A stretch of 64,000 nucleotides of DNA from Cryptomeria japonica. Its lineage: Eukaryota; Streptophyta; Pinopsida; Cupressales; Cupressaceae. The position numbers were made by a program, and so were the translations under genes. Shown one piece after another: positions 44,413 through 54,283 of this stretch. The notes under the pieces were generated by a model. It saw only the letters and a list, made by a program, of their open reading frames with translations. It was not told where the DNA came from and made no database searches. How positions within the stretch are numbered: position 1 is the stretch's first letter; each line of letters opens with the position of its first letter. Location: positions 216,950,154 through 217,014,153 of the forward strand of contig NC_081411.1 of NCBI RefSeq assembly GCF_030272615.1, read 5' to 3'.

Positions 44413-45663
44413 TTGAATGAAGATGGTGTTTTAGTTCACAATAAGGCAAGATTAGTGTGCAAGGGTTATGTGCAAGGAGAAGATTATGGGGAAACTTTTG
44501 CACCAGTAGCAAGACTGGAAGGTGTCAGAACTTTACTTGCATTTGCAGCCCATAAGCAGTTCAAGGTATATCAGATGGATGTTAAGTCTACATTTTTGAA
44601 TGGGATATTGGAAGAAGAGGTATACATGGTATGCAGATTGCATAAAGCTTTATATAGATTAAAGCAGGCACCCAGAGCATGGTATGAAAGGCTTCATACA
44701 CATCTGATGAAGATAGGCTTTGCAAGAACCAATGATGATAGTAATATTTATCTCAAGTCTGAAGGAGATGAAATACTGGTCAGTGAAGTATTTGTTGATG
44801 ATATTATTTTTGGAGGTAATGATGTCATGAGCAATAGTTTTGCAGATGAAATGAAAAATGAGTTTGAAATGTCTTTAGTAGGGGAAATAAAAAATTTCAT
44901 AGGCTTGCAGATACAACAAATGAAGAATGGTATTTTCATTACACAATCTAAGTATGTAAAAGAGGTTTTGAAGACTTTTGGCATGAGTGACTGTAAACCA
45001 GTTGGAACACCAATGGTTACAGGTTGTAATTTTTCCAAGGAATATGAATTTAAGTTTGTTGATGAAAAGGAATATGATATAGCCCATGCAGTTGGTATAG
45101 TTACAAGATTCCAGAAGAATCCAAAGGAAGCACATCTGATAGCAACCAAGAGAATATTTAGATACCTAAAAGGTACTATTGACTATGGATTGTACATAGA
45201 TGTTGATTGGGCAAGAAATGTTGATGACCGAAAAAGCACTACCGGTGGATCATTCTTTATAGGAGGAAGGCTTGTTTCATGGAGTAGTAAAAAGAAGAGT
45301 TGTACTTCACAATCTACTGCTGAAGCTGAGTATTTTGCAACTTATATGAATTGCACACAGGCTATTTAGATGAGGCACATTTTGGAATGTTTTAAGATGA
45401 AAATCTTAGAACCTATAAAAATTTAATGTGATATAAGAAGTGCCATTAATATTTCTAAGAATCTTATTTTGCATGGACGAACCAAGCACATTGAATTGAA
45501 GTATCACTTTTTGAGGGAGAAAGTTCAAAGTAAAGATGTTATCTTAGAGTATGTTTCTACCAAGGAGCAGCTTGCAGATATTTTTACCAAACCTCTACCT
45601 AAGGCTACATTTGAGTTTCTTAGAAGTCAACTAGGGGTTGTACCCCTTCATGAAGTTATTTGA
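44413..45663 (+). pseudogene. Copia RT-RNase H with three in-frame deletions
   Basis: [31 protein letters not shown] and [13 protein letters not shown] are followed by FVDDIIFGG (catalytic FVDD at 44791-44802). RNase H shows [23 protein letters not shown] and, after a TAG (45367), RTKHIELKYHFLREK and LADIFTKPLP. Three stretches normal in the family are missing: between EEVYM and VCRLHK (~44629), between DEKEY and DIAHAVG (~45075), and between DYGLYI and DVDWA (~45200). Each loss is roughly 13-17 codons and keeps the frame. Confidence 0.88.
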
Positions 45664-46005
45664 GCATGATGCTAATTGCATCAGTCCCTAAATCACTTGC
45701 AAAATCTTAAAAGGATTGATGTAGAAGTGGATGTATTCCACAAGGCGGGCGACAAGTGTAGTATGTTGTTGATGCACAGTGAAATTTTGATATTACATGT
45801 TTTACTTTCAATTTGGCATTGCTATCAAAGGGGGAGAAGAATAATGTGATTGAGGAGAAGAATTATGTGATTTTGGCAAAGGAAAACCAGCGACAAGCTG
45901 AAGACAGACAGAGCACGGTGAATACTTGGTAATGTAAACCAGGATTCTTATTCACCATTCGCAACAACAATTAGAGGCGATGATATTTGTATTGCCATCC
46001 ATGCC

Positions 46006-46017
46006 AAAGGGGGAGAT
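46006..46017 (+). promoter_or_regulatory. Polypurine tract of the Copia element
   Basis: AAAGGGGGAGAT abuts the TGTTGG start of the 3' LTR. Confidence 0.9.
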
Positions 46018-47480
46018 TGTTGGCCTTTGCACGAAGATTGCATTAATGATATATTATGTTGTCATTGATGTCAATTGAACCGGTAATGGTATTTATGATA
46101 TTGTTGATATTGTTGTTATTATTGATATTGTCTTGTAACTGGTAGGAAGAGCTTTGAGGAAGATGTTGTAAACTAGTATGTAACTATGTGAGTTGAACCG
46201 GTAATCGGTGTATGAGGTTAAACCCTTTCTATGCAATGTAACCGGTAAACCCTACCGGTTGTTTTATTAAACCCTAACTGATTAAGTTTGCTGAAATGAT
46301 TATGTTGGTTTATTAATGATTGAGAGGTAATGATGGTGACACGTGTGGTCATTGTATGAAGATAAGTTCATATTATTTTGGCGTGTTTGTTTGATTGTCT
46401 AGGGAATGAGCAAAGTGGATTGCATCTAATGCAAAGTGCATGATGATTTACAAGTCTGATGAAGTGGTGATCATGGAGCGGTTGGAATTTTCTTGAAGAA
46501 TGTGTTTAGATTACTATGTAAATCCAATGGTCACACTCAAACCGATTTGTTTGTAATCTCTATGAGAGAATTAGGGTTTTGTTGTGTTACCGACCTAATT
46601 TATTTGTATTTAAGATCGATGAAGTTGTTTTGTAAAAGGTGTTGGCAGAAATTAGTTGAGTGTGTGGTTGCCTAACCAGATAATGAATCTGCAGTTTGAG
46701 TAAAGGCAGATTGAAGCTTAAAAGGATCTGATCAAGCAAATGTAGTGTTATTTAGACAGATCAAGAAAAACCTGTTGTCTTCTAACAATTACAGTAGAAT
46801 TGAAATCCCCTAACTGGGTAAGCTCTAACAAGCTTGGTTACTTCTTAAATCCTCTAACAAGGTGGTCCATTAGCTTGGATTCTCAAATCCTCTACCGAGG
46901 TTACTCCTAATAGGGTATTTTCTTTTTATCAAGGAATTTGTAAATCCCTTAACCAGGTGATTCCTAACAGGATCAGTTCTTAATAGGACTTATTGTAAAA
47001 GCTTTAACGGGCTTGGCTCCTAATAGGGCAAACTTCAGAAGAGTTCAGATAGCTATCTTGTGAGTCTCATCTCACTGTGGTTTTTACCTATTTGGGTTTT
47101 CCACGTATAAACATCTGTGTCATGTGGTGAATGTTTTTGTGGTTATGATCTTATTTGTTGATTTGATTAACTACTTAACTATTTTGATAAGGCATGATAA
47201 TTGGAAGTATTGAGAGATGGAGTGTGTTGATATATGATTAAGCATTTGGATGTTTACAAGATTAAAGTTGTTTACTGTCAAGTTGCTATAGCAGTTAACC
47301 GATTGATGTTGAGTATTCTTACAAGTATTGATCTTGACAGTGATATTCTATTGATAAGTTTACTTTGTGTGATTGAGTTTTAGTTTGGGAAGTTTGTATT
47401 AGTTTTTCAGTTTACTGATTCACCACCCCCTCCCCCCTCACAGTAATCTACCGGATACTTATTCTTTCATCATACCATCA
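46018..47480 (+). repeat. 3' LTR of the Copia element
   Basis: TGTTGGCCTTTGCACG to CATACCATCA; aligns end to end with 40169-41629, mostly with transition differences. Confidence 0.93.
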
Positions 47481-47593
47481 ACCATCCCCTCCAAGGAGAT
47501 AACATGCTCCATAGGATTAGGAGCCACATCTCATAAGTCATAGGAGGAATATCTCCTCAGTGGTATCAATTCCAAACTGATTTCAAGAGGCAA

Positions 47594-48009
47594 GTGTTGC
47601 AGAAATCCAAGGGTGACAAGTATTATGAGCAAGTCAAAAAAGCACTCTCGGATAGTCTGCAGGACCTAAGGTATGAAGGATTTCATTTGGAATGTGATGG
47701 ATTATTAAGTTTCAAGGGAAGAATATATGTACCTAACTCTAAGGAACTAATGAATTTGGTATGGAAGGAAGTTCATACAACACCATATTCTAGACACCTC
47801 GGAGTAACCAATTTTTTGGCTGATGTCAAACCATTATATTTCTGGAAAGGGATGAAAAGAAATGTTGCAAGTTTTATAGAAAGATGCTTAGAATGTCAAA
47901 AGGTAAAAGGAAAATCATCATCGCCCTATAGGACTATTGTATCCTCATGAAGTTCCAAAAAAAAATGGCAAGTCATAAGTATGGATTTTGTACAATGTCT
48001 TCCAATGTT
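47594..48009 (+). pseudogene. Chromovirus integrase, zinc domain and start of core
   Basis: VWKEVHTTPYSRHLGV and FIERCLECQKVKGK form the HHCC zinc-binding part, preceded by GRIYVPNSKELMNLV. After a TGA (47948) the core begins, VISMDFVQCLPM, and is cut at 48009 by the insertion. Confidence 0.8.
48000..48009. repeat. 10-bp target-site duplication TTCCAATGTT (left)
   Basis: Repeated exactly at 49897-49906. Joining across it restores the order of the chromovirus integrase core. Confidence 0.85.
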
Positions 48010-48143
48010 TTTGATTAAGCAAAAACAAGTTTTGAGGGGACCCGAAACCCATTACATCATATTTCAAAGATAGATCATCAAAGAAACTAGACCAATATTA
48101 ACAACAAAGAAATAGAACAGGCTACAAGAGAGAAGGACAACAG

Positions 48144-48806
48144 CTAGAGGAAAGAACAACAAAAAACTAGCGAGGTGCTGGCGAACACAACAACAAAAAA
48201 GATGACCAGTTCCATAAAAATATTGAGAGCATCAGTAGCCTCTTTCTCCAGCATCATCATGGTCTTTGTATCTTCCTTGAGGTCGAGAAGATCCTGAGGC
48301 ATAAGTACCTCCACAGCCTTGGTGCTTTGTCTGGTCCTCCTCATAGAGCGAGGGATATCCTTGGAGCTAGAGACCCCAGCATCCATCTCTAGATCCACAA
48401 AGTTCCTGTCATTATGCATCTTCTCCAATCTAGCCACCATAGTTGACATATTGGTAGTAGACACTCTCAGCATAGCCACACTATTCTCCATGATCTTCTT
48501 GAGAGCAGTCTCAATTTTATGCATTTTGAGGCTAATCTCCCCAAACTTTTCATCATATCTATTTTTAAAAACCTCAATAGCCTCACCATTTTTCTGAAGG
48601 CATTCCAACATCATTCATTTTTCATCTTCTTTCCATGGGGCACACTCATTTCTCTCTAAATCACATCCTTTCCCCTTATCCTTAATTCTCGCCTGACCCT
48701 CTTTCTCCACAACCCCTTCAACCCTTTCCATCTTAGCTAAGGAAGTTTTCTGCTTGAGATGTAGAGTCTTAATATCATGGAACACCCAATGTTGGAAGTG
48801 ATACAT
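48144..48806 (-). pseudogene. Unrecognised ORF, C-terminal coiled-coil part (in the insertion)
   Basis: Two adjacent minus segments in one frame (48806-48615 and 48614-48144, one stop between). The second reads RYDEKFGEISLKMHKIETAL and DLLDLKEDTKTMMMLEKEA, helical and probably coiled coil. It ends in a hydrophobic tail (VIFFVVVFASTSLVFCCSFL) that could be a membrane anchor or the translation of a 3' UTR. Probably the C-terminal half of the same gene as 49042-49700. Confidence 0.45.
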
Positions 48807-49041
48807 ATCAACTAAAGCACTTCTTGCAGTTCCCTAAATATAGAGCATCATTTCAAGATTGCAATGTAAGTCCTAGGAGTCCAAGTCCATTGATTTTGAT
48901 TCTTGGTTTTTCAGAAAAACTAGGAGGCTGCTCAACCCCTATCAGAATCAAATAAAATTAACCTCTTACCCTTCCCCTTGGGCTTCAACTTGTAACTAGA
49001 TATTTCCTCCACCAACGAGATACCATTGTTCTTCTTGTGAA

Positions 49042-49700
49042 TTATGACCCTCTTCTTAGGGGGGTAGAGGCGACGACCTTAACCTCAGACTCAAAGTCAT
49101 CAAAATCATCACTAGGGGTGTAATCCTCATATTTATCTTCCAAACTAGCCTTAACCCTAGCTTCAAAGTTCTCATAAATTAAAAGGATAAATCCCTGATG
49201 AGCCAAAGGGCTCAACTTAGGGTTCTTAATGTGGTCATCCAGACAATCATTAAGGGAAGAAACCAGATAATAAGGAAAGGAAACCTTATTCCCATATCTA
49301 AAATGATTGAGAAACACAAAATGATAGCTAAAAAATTTAGTGAACCTCCCATCAACCATAAAAAATTCCATAATCACTTTCAGCATTTTACACCAAAAGC
49401 TTTTTACCTGGTTGGGAGTGAAGTAAGTTCTGTCGTGCTTGACAAGCCTGTCTTTTTCATCTTCATTCTTGGGAAATGTTTTCACCACATTGTCAAAGAA
49501 TTTTTTGTCCTTGAAGAATTTGGCCCCTTCTATCGATAGCCCAGTAACCTCTGCAACCAAATTCTCATCCAACTTCATCGTCTGCCCAAATAGAGTGACT
49601 TTCTATTTGTTCCATCCCTTAACAAAGAGTTTGGAAACATGTTCCATTTTACCATGCAGTTTCTCCATATACCTTGCCATCCATCCTTTCTATAATATTC
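49042..49700 (-). pseudogene. Unrecognised ORF, N-terminal part (in the insertion)
   Basis: The minus frame from about 49700 to 49042 has one TAG (near 49600) upstream of MKLDENLVAEVTGLSIEG. It holds FFKDKKFFDNVVKTFPKNED, YFTPNQVKSFWCKML and HHFVFLNHFR-like motifs, then an acidic end (DDFDDFESE). It resembles anonymous transposon-borne plant proteins I cannot name. A frame change separates it from the part at 48144-48806. Confidence 0.5.
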
Positions 49701-49896
49701 TTCACACTTTTTGTTCCTTCTTCCAAACTTCATAGCTCGTCGTCTCATTCCTATCAATATTGCCCCCCATTGTTTCAGTAGTTCCAATAACCCCTCCTCC
49801 GCTTGAGAAAAAAGAGACTCTGCAATACCAAAAGAGAAACGTAGATCCAAGGCAGAGCATACAATTAATCACCCACAAAGCGTGCAGGGTAGGTAG

Positions 49897-49906
49897 TTCC
49901 AATGTT
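49897..49906. repeat. 10-bp target-site duplication TTCCAATGTT (right)
   Basis: Identical to 48000-48009. Confidence 0.85.
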
Positions 49907-50940
49907 AACAAACATGCATAATGTCATTATGTTAGTAGTGGATAAGCTTACAAAGGTAGCTCATTTTATTCTAGGCAATTTAATGGATGGAGCTCTTGTT
50001 ATAGCATGAAATTTATTCAAGAGGTATTCAAGTTACATGGAATTCCTGAAAATATTAATTTTGATAAGGATGCCCATTTGATATCTTTTTTTTTGACAAA
50101 CCTTATTTTTTTTCACTTGGGACACAGTTGAACATAAGTTCAGCATATCATCAGAAAACTAATGGTCAAACTAAAAGAGTGAACCAAGTATTAGAAGATT
50201 TGTTGAGGATGTATTTCATGGATCAACAATATGAGTGGGAAGATTACTTACCCTTAGTAGGATTTTCATATAACAAATCTTATCATTCTACAATTAAAAT
50301 GGCTCAGTTTGAAGCATTGTATTCATAGGAAGTGTCAAACTCCTATAAGCTAGGATAGGCTTGAGGATAGGATAACATGCTTTCAGAAATGGAAGAACAA
50401 GTTGGTATAATTAAGCAGAGGCTAGCATAAGCTAATTATAGATAAAAGAGTTATGTAGATTCCAAGTGGGTACCTAGGCATTTCTCAGTGGGGGAAAAAG
50501 TCTTGCTAAGGGCTAAACCTCATAAGAGTTCCATAAAGTTTGAAAATTCATCCAAACTAGCTTCGTGTTTCGTAGGTTTTCTTTAGATTCTTGAAGAAGT
50601 CAGCCCTGTTACTTATCAGATAGCTTTCCCACTAGATTTTGCAAAGATTCATAATGGCTTTCATGTGTCATACCTTAAGAGGTACATGCCAAGAGATAAC
50701 AATGTTATTGATTGGAATGTTTTGTAGGTATAGAACCTAAGATTAGTGACAGTCAAATCTCTCAAAGTAATTAGAAAAAACAAGCTCCACTTGCACAATA
50801 GAGAGGTTCTATAATGCAAGGTCTAGTGGGATCAATATGTAGAAGATGTTGCCACCTAAGAGGACTATGTTGAGATGAAGCAAAAAAATCCTCAAGTTTT
50901 GTTTGAATTTGAAAGTTCTTTAAATAATGCTGCTATGTTT
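49907..50940 (+). pseudogene. Chromovirus integrase core, C-terminus and chromodomain relic
   Basis: MLVVDKLTKVAHFI, then SSAYHQKTNGQTKRVNQVLE (integrase; Lys where family members usually have catalytic Glu in GQTE), DYLPLVGFSYNKSYHST, and VGEKVLLRAKPHKSS. Near the end FHVSYLKRYMP and WDQYVEDVAT-EDYVEMKQ match the chromodomain of plant chromoviruses. Many stops are present. Confidence 0.75.
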
Positions 50941-51009
50941 ATGATTTTTGGATTATGTTAATGTTGATACTTAAAATCATCGGGGATGATGACTCACAAG
51001 GAGGAGAAT

Positions 51010-51600
51010 TGTTGGATATTATTGGTCATTTATACTACTAGGATATGTTGTTGTCATTGATGTCAACATATTCTTATATATTGCTCTGGTGATTGCACAT
51101 TGGGAACATCTTATGATCCAGTTTGTAGTGTGGTTTTGTTGATCATTATTTTGCAGAATGCAGTATATCCTTCAGTATAGTCTGGTGTGATCAGATCTTG
51201 TGCTGAGATTTTGGGATATTTCTTGGGATGGCCTTATGTATCTTCATTTTAGATGGATCGTAATTTGGTGCTCTGTAAGTTATCTTTCTTCATGACAGTT
51301 GTTGATTGGTTGTGTTCTTGAGCTTTCAGACATTCACCGATGAAGATTTGATAAGTGGTGTTGGTGCAGTTGTCCCTGATGATTCTAACATGCTTGCTAG
51401 TGTTTCCTAGTCATGTCCTATTTGTTTTGGTGATCCTTATTGATCGTTGTGTGAGTTATTGGTGGTTTTTATGAACCAGTGATGATTTTCATGTTATGCA
51501 ATTTTCTTGGTGGTGTAGTGTGTTGCAGTTGATCTTGGTGTGATTTACAGTGCAGCAATAATGACACTTGATTTCCTCCTGTGTCAAGTGTATCAGATAC
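51010..51600 (+). repeat. Partial LTR of the + chromovirus
   Basis: Starts TGTTGGATATTATTGG immediately after AAGGAGGAGAAT. The right end cannot be fixed and no partner LTR exists in the window; the LTR appears cut by the reversed Copia region. Confidence 0.5.
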
Positions 51601-52499
51601 CAATCATAAGATATGATTGTGAACTCCCCCTGAATCACATCCCTCTGGTCTTCATTTTCTATCAATTCCTAAACTAGTACCCCCAGCTACACTTTGTATC
51701 AATGGAAGTGAGCATCTATAAATGTTGATGGTCTTTCACTTCCATGACATCCATCCCATCTTTCTGACATGATCTTACCTAACCACAATGCCAAGTCACA
51801 TTGACTTCATGTCAACTTTCACACCGGTTGACATCATGATGTCTCATACACATGGGATCAGCTAAATGTCCAACATACTATCATTTAGAAATGCTTCTAA
51901 CATCATCAGAGACATAAATTCATCTGTCTAGGGAACTAGAGCCACTGCAACACAATCGGAACACATTGACTCACATATTCTTCAATATCGATAACTGTCC
52001 CTACTGGCAACATATTGCACATGTCGGTTTATTGTACCAATAAAATATCTTTGCCAGTATACTTTGTCCACTAGCCCTCCTTTCGGTGTCACATCCCACT
52101 TTGACACTTGCAGTAGTGATCCATCTCACCCGTGTGAATGTGTAGCCAAGTTATCAATTGCACACATTCTTTCATCTCATCTTCTCCACCATGCCGATGA
52201 CTATCTATCCTTAATCTTTGTCCTTCTCGGCATTTTGGGGTGAATGATCAAATCAACATGTAGCTCCCCCTAAGGATCTGCATCTCCTTTAAACTTTAGG
52301 AGATATCACCTGTGCATTGAATGCACAGTGTTGGTCCATTGTCATGTTTTCTTTCTTCTTCCTCCATACTTTCTTGGACTCCCTCCTCTTCTCATTTGTA
52401 TCCATTAGAGCAGGTCTCATCTTCTTCTACTGATAGGTCTTTTCTTTACCAATGACTAGATACATTGCCATAGAAGCATACTGCATTCATCCCAACTGG
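51601..52499 (-). other. Non-coding, probably 3' remains of the reversed Copia element
   Basis: No ORF. On the minus strand polypurine-like runs AGGGGGAG occur near 52270 and 51630, as downstream of Sirevirus-type genes. No reverse transcriptase or integrase is present, so pol has been deleted. Confidence 0.35.
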
Positions 52500-54180
52500 A
52501 TGATTGGAAGACCTTCTATCACACCAATTTGATCTTCTTCTCAGGGTCATGCCATTGTATCTCGCTACTGATTTCAACTGACTTCTTGATATTTCAGGAG
52601 CAATTCTTCTTTGGGCATAGTTTTATGTCGATTGCCATGTGCATGAATCATCTTCTCCCTGCACACATTACTTATATGGCCAAATCCATTGCAGTTATGA
52701 CATATATAATTTATATTTCTTAAAGCAGTAAATGGACTCTAGTTATCATAACCGGAGGTGATCTTATGCACATTTCTACATTATGATGTTCTATGCCCAA
52801 ATGCATTACATCTTTTACAAATTGAATTGCTATTTCTAGGAAAAAACACCTTTTCTATTCCTAGACATCATTTTGCATTCCTCTGCCCTATGGACATATC
52901 CTTTACAAGCAAAATAGTAACCGGAGAATGGAGACTTGTTACTTACAAATCCATTATGCCAAACATGAGGTGATATGACCGGTTTGGCTTCTTCACTTCT
53001 AATTCTTCGTGGTGCAGCATCTCTTTGTCTTCCACCAATGGGGAATCTCTTAGGCTGTCTTCTTGTATTCTTATTTCTGGTGTACTTATCTTCTCTCAAC
53101 TTTCTTTTTCCTTTAGGATCTGCATTATTTCTTCTTGTTGTACCAATCTTCATCTTTTGCCTCATGTCCTCACCGGTTGTGGTTAGGTCAACCTTCTTTC
53201 ACGATGCACTTCGGACTGTGAAGGTCTAAACTGAATGTTCTTGTAGGATACATCCATTCTTCTGAATCCTTCAGTATCCTTGGAGTTTTTTTGTTTACTC
53301 AACATTTTGTCCAAGGCCTTAATGTTGCCATCATACCAGATCCTTACCTTGAGCTCCTCTTGACACTTCTCAAGGTCTTTCTTGACGTTCTCCATTCCAC
53401 CTTTTAGGTCTTGACATTCTTTGTCCTTTGTTGCCACTTCTAGCTATAGCTCCTCACATCTTCTCTCCTTAGCATCAAAGACTGATTCCAATTCACCAGT
53501 CAATCCTTTTGCCTCTTCTAGTTGAGATGTCAATATACAGATATTATTATTTGATTCTTCAAGGCATGTTCTCAACTGGGTGCATTCTTCATGAACCAAA
53601 TCTTTGTACCTCTTAAATTCATTTCTAACATTTTGCGGCTCTTCTAGTACACTTACTAGTTCTTCTTCAAGGTCAACTTTGGCTTCATCTTCACTAACAC
53701 TCCCAAACACATCTTGTCGGGGAGATTTATCTGCATTGACACCTTCTGATGTGTTCTCCTCACTTTCTGTCTCTTGAGCCATGAAGAGGTGGGTTCCTTC
53801 TTCATCATTTTTCTGCAACAGCTGACTGATATATCTTCATCATCTGTACATGTGTTTGTTTCATTGATCTTCTTGCTTTCATAAACCGGTTCTGCAGTGC
53901 AAGGTTCATTTCCATAAAGTTTCTTCAATCTGTCCCATAGACCTTTTGTTGATATGCATATGTCAACCTATGAGGAGATATCACTGGATAACCCACTGAG
54001 TATGGCCTCCATAGCTTCATCATTACATTTATTTCTCCTTTCTGCTTCAGGACTGGTGGGAGGACTAACTTTACTAGGGCAGCCATTTACTACTGACATC
54101 CATACATCAAACCCAAGGGAGGACAGGTAGACTTTCATCCATCCTACGACTCCAAACAGAAAAGTTTGATCCATCAAACA
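52500..54180 (-). pseudogene. Reversed Copia gag with three zinc knuckles
   Basis: It opens MDQTFLFGVVGWMKVYLSSL (54174), the Copia gag start, then an acidic linker and a long coiled coil (CTQLRTCLEESNNNICILTS, 53600s; KDLEKCQEELKV, 53350s). Three CCHC-type units follow: 52875-52919 (YYFACKGYVHRAEEC, first Cys replaced by Tyr), 52778-52819 (CKRCNAFGHRTS, then a stop in the unit) and 52661-52702 (CHNCNGFGHISNVC, intact). A large coiled-coil gag with multiple knuckles suits Sirevirus/SIRE-type Copia. Stops and at least one frameshift are present. Confidence 0.75.
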
Positions 54181-54269
54181 CTGGAGTAGGGGGTGACACT
54201 AATCAAACCGTTATGTTATAATATCATAATCTACTCAAGCTAGAGAAAGCTTATTAACCGGGAACCTAG

Positions 54270-54281
54270 GCTCTGATACCA
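54270..54281 (-). promoter_or_regulatory. Primer-binding site of the reversed Copia
   Basis: The complement reads TGGTATCAGAGC, 2 nt inside the LTR that starts at 54284; standard initiator-tRNA-Met site. Confidence 0.9.
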
Positions 54282-54283
54282 AT

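Larger units (their letters stand above)
40169..47480 (+). mobile_element. Complete Copia retrotransposon, degenerate coding
   Basis: LTRs of 1,461 and 1,463 bp enclose gag, protease, integrase, RT and RNase H in Copia order. The primer site is complementary to initiator tRNA-Met and a polypurine tract precedes the 3' LTR. Flanks are ACCAA (left) and ACCAT (right), a 5-bp duplication with one change. I counted about 32 differences in the first ~455 bp of the LTRs (about 7%), so it is much older than the Tat element. Coding is broken by stops, frameshifts and three in-frame deletions. Confidence 0.92.
48010..49896 (-). mobile_element. 1.9-kb insertion carrying an unrecognised gene
   Basis: Bounded by a perfect 10-bp duplication. 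No terminal inverted repeat: in minus sense it begins CTACCTACCC and ends TTAATCAAA next to the duplication AACATTGGAA, leaving a very short A-run. That suggests retroposition (LINE-type machinery or a truncated non-LTR element) rather than a cut-and-paste transposon, but a MULE cannot be excluded. Its coding frames are on the minus strand. Confidence 0.65.
47481..51009 (+). mobile_element. Decayed chromovirus (Ty3/Gypsy) 3' half, split by an insertion
   Basis: Integrase zinc domain (47594-47950), core (49907-50330), C-terminus and chromodomain-like end (to about 50900), then polypurine tract AAGGAGGAGAAT and an LTR start at 51010. The 5' part is missing: the Copia element at 40169-47480 sits at its left edge. 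A 1.9-kb insertion (48010-49896) interrupts the integrase core. Confidence 0.75.
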
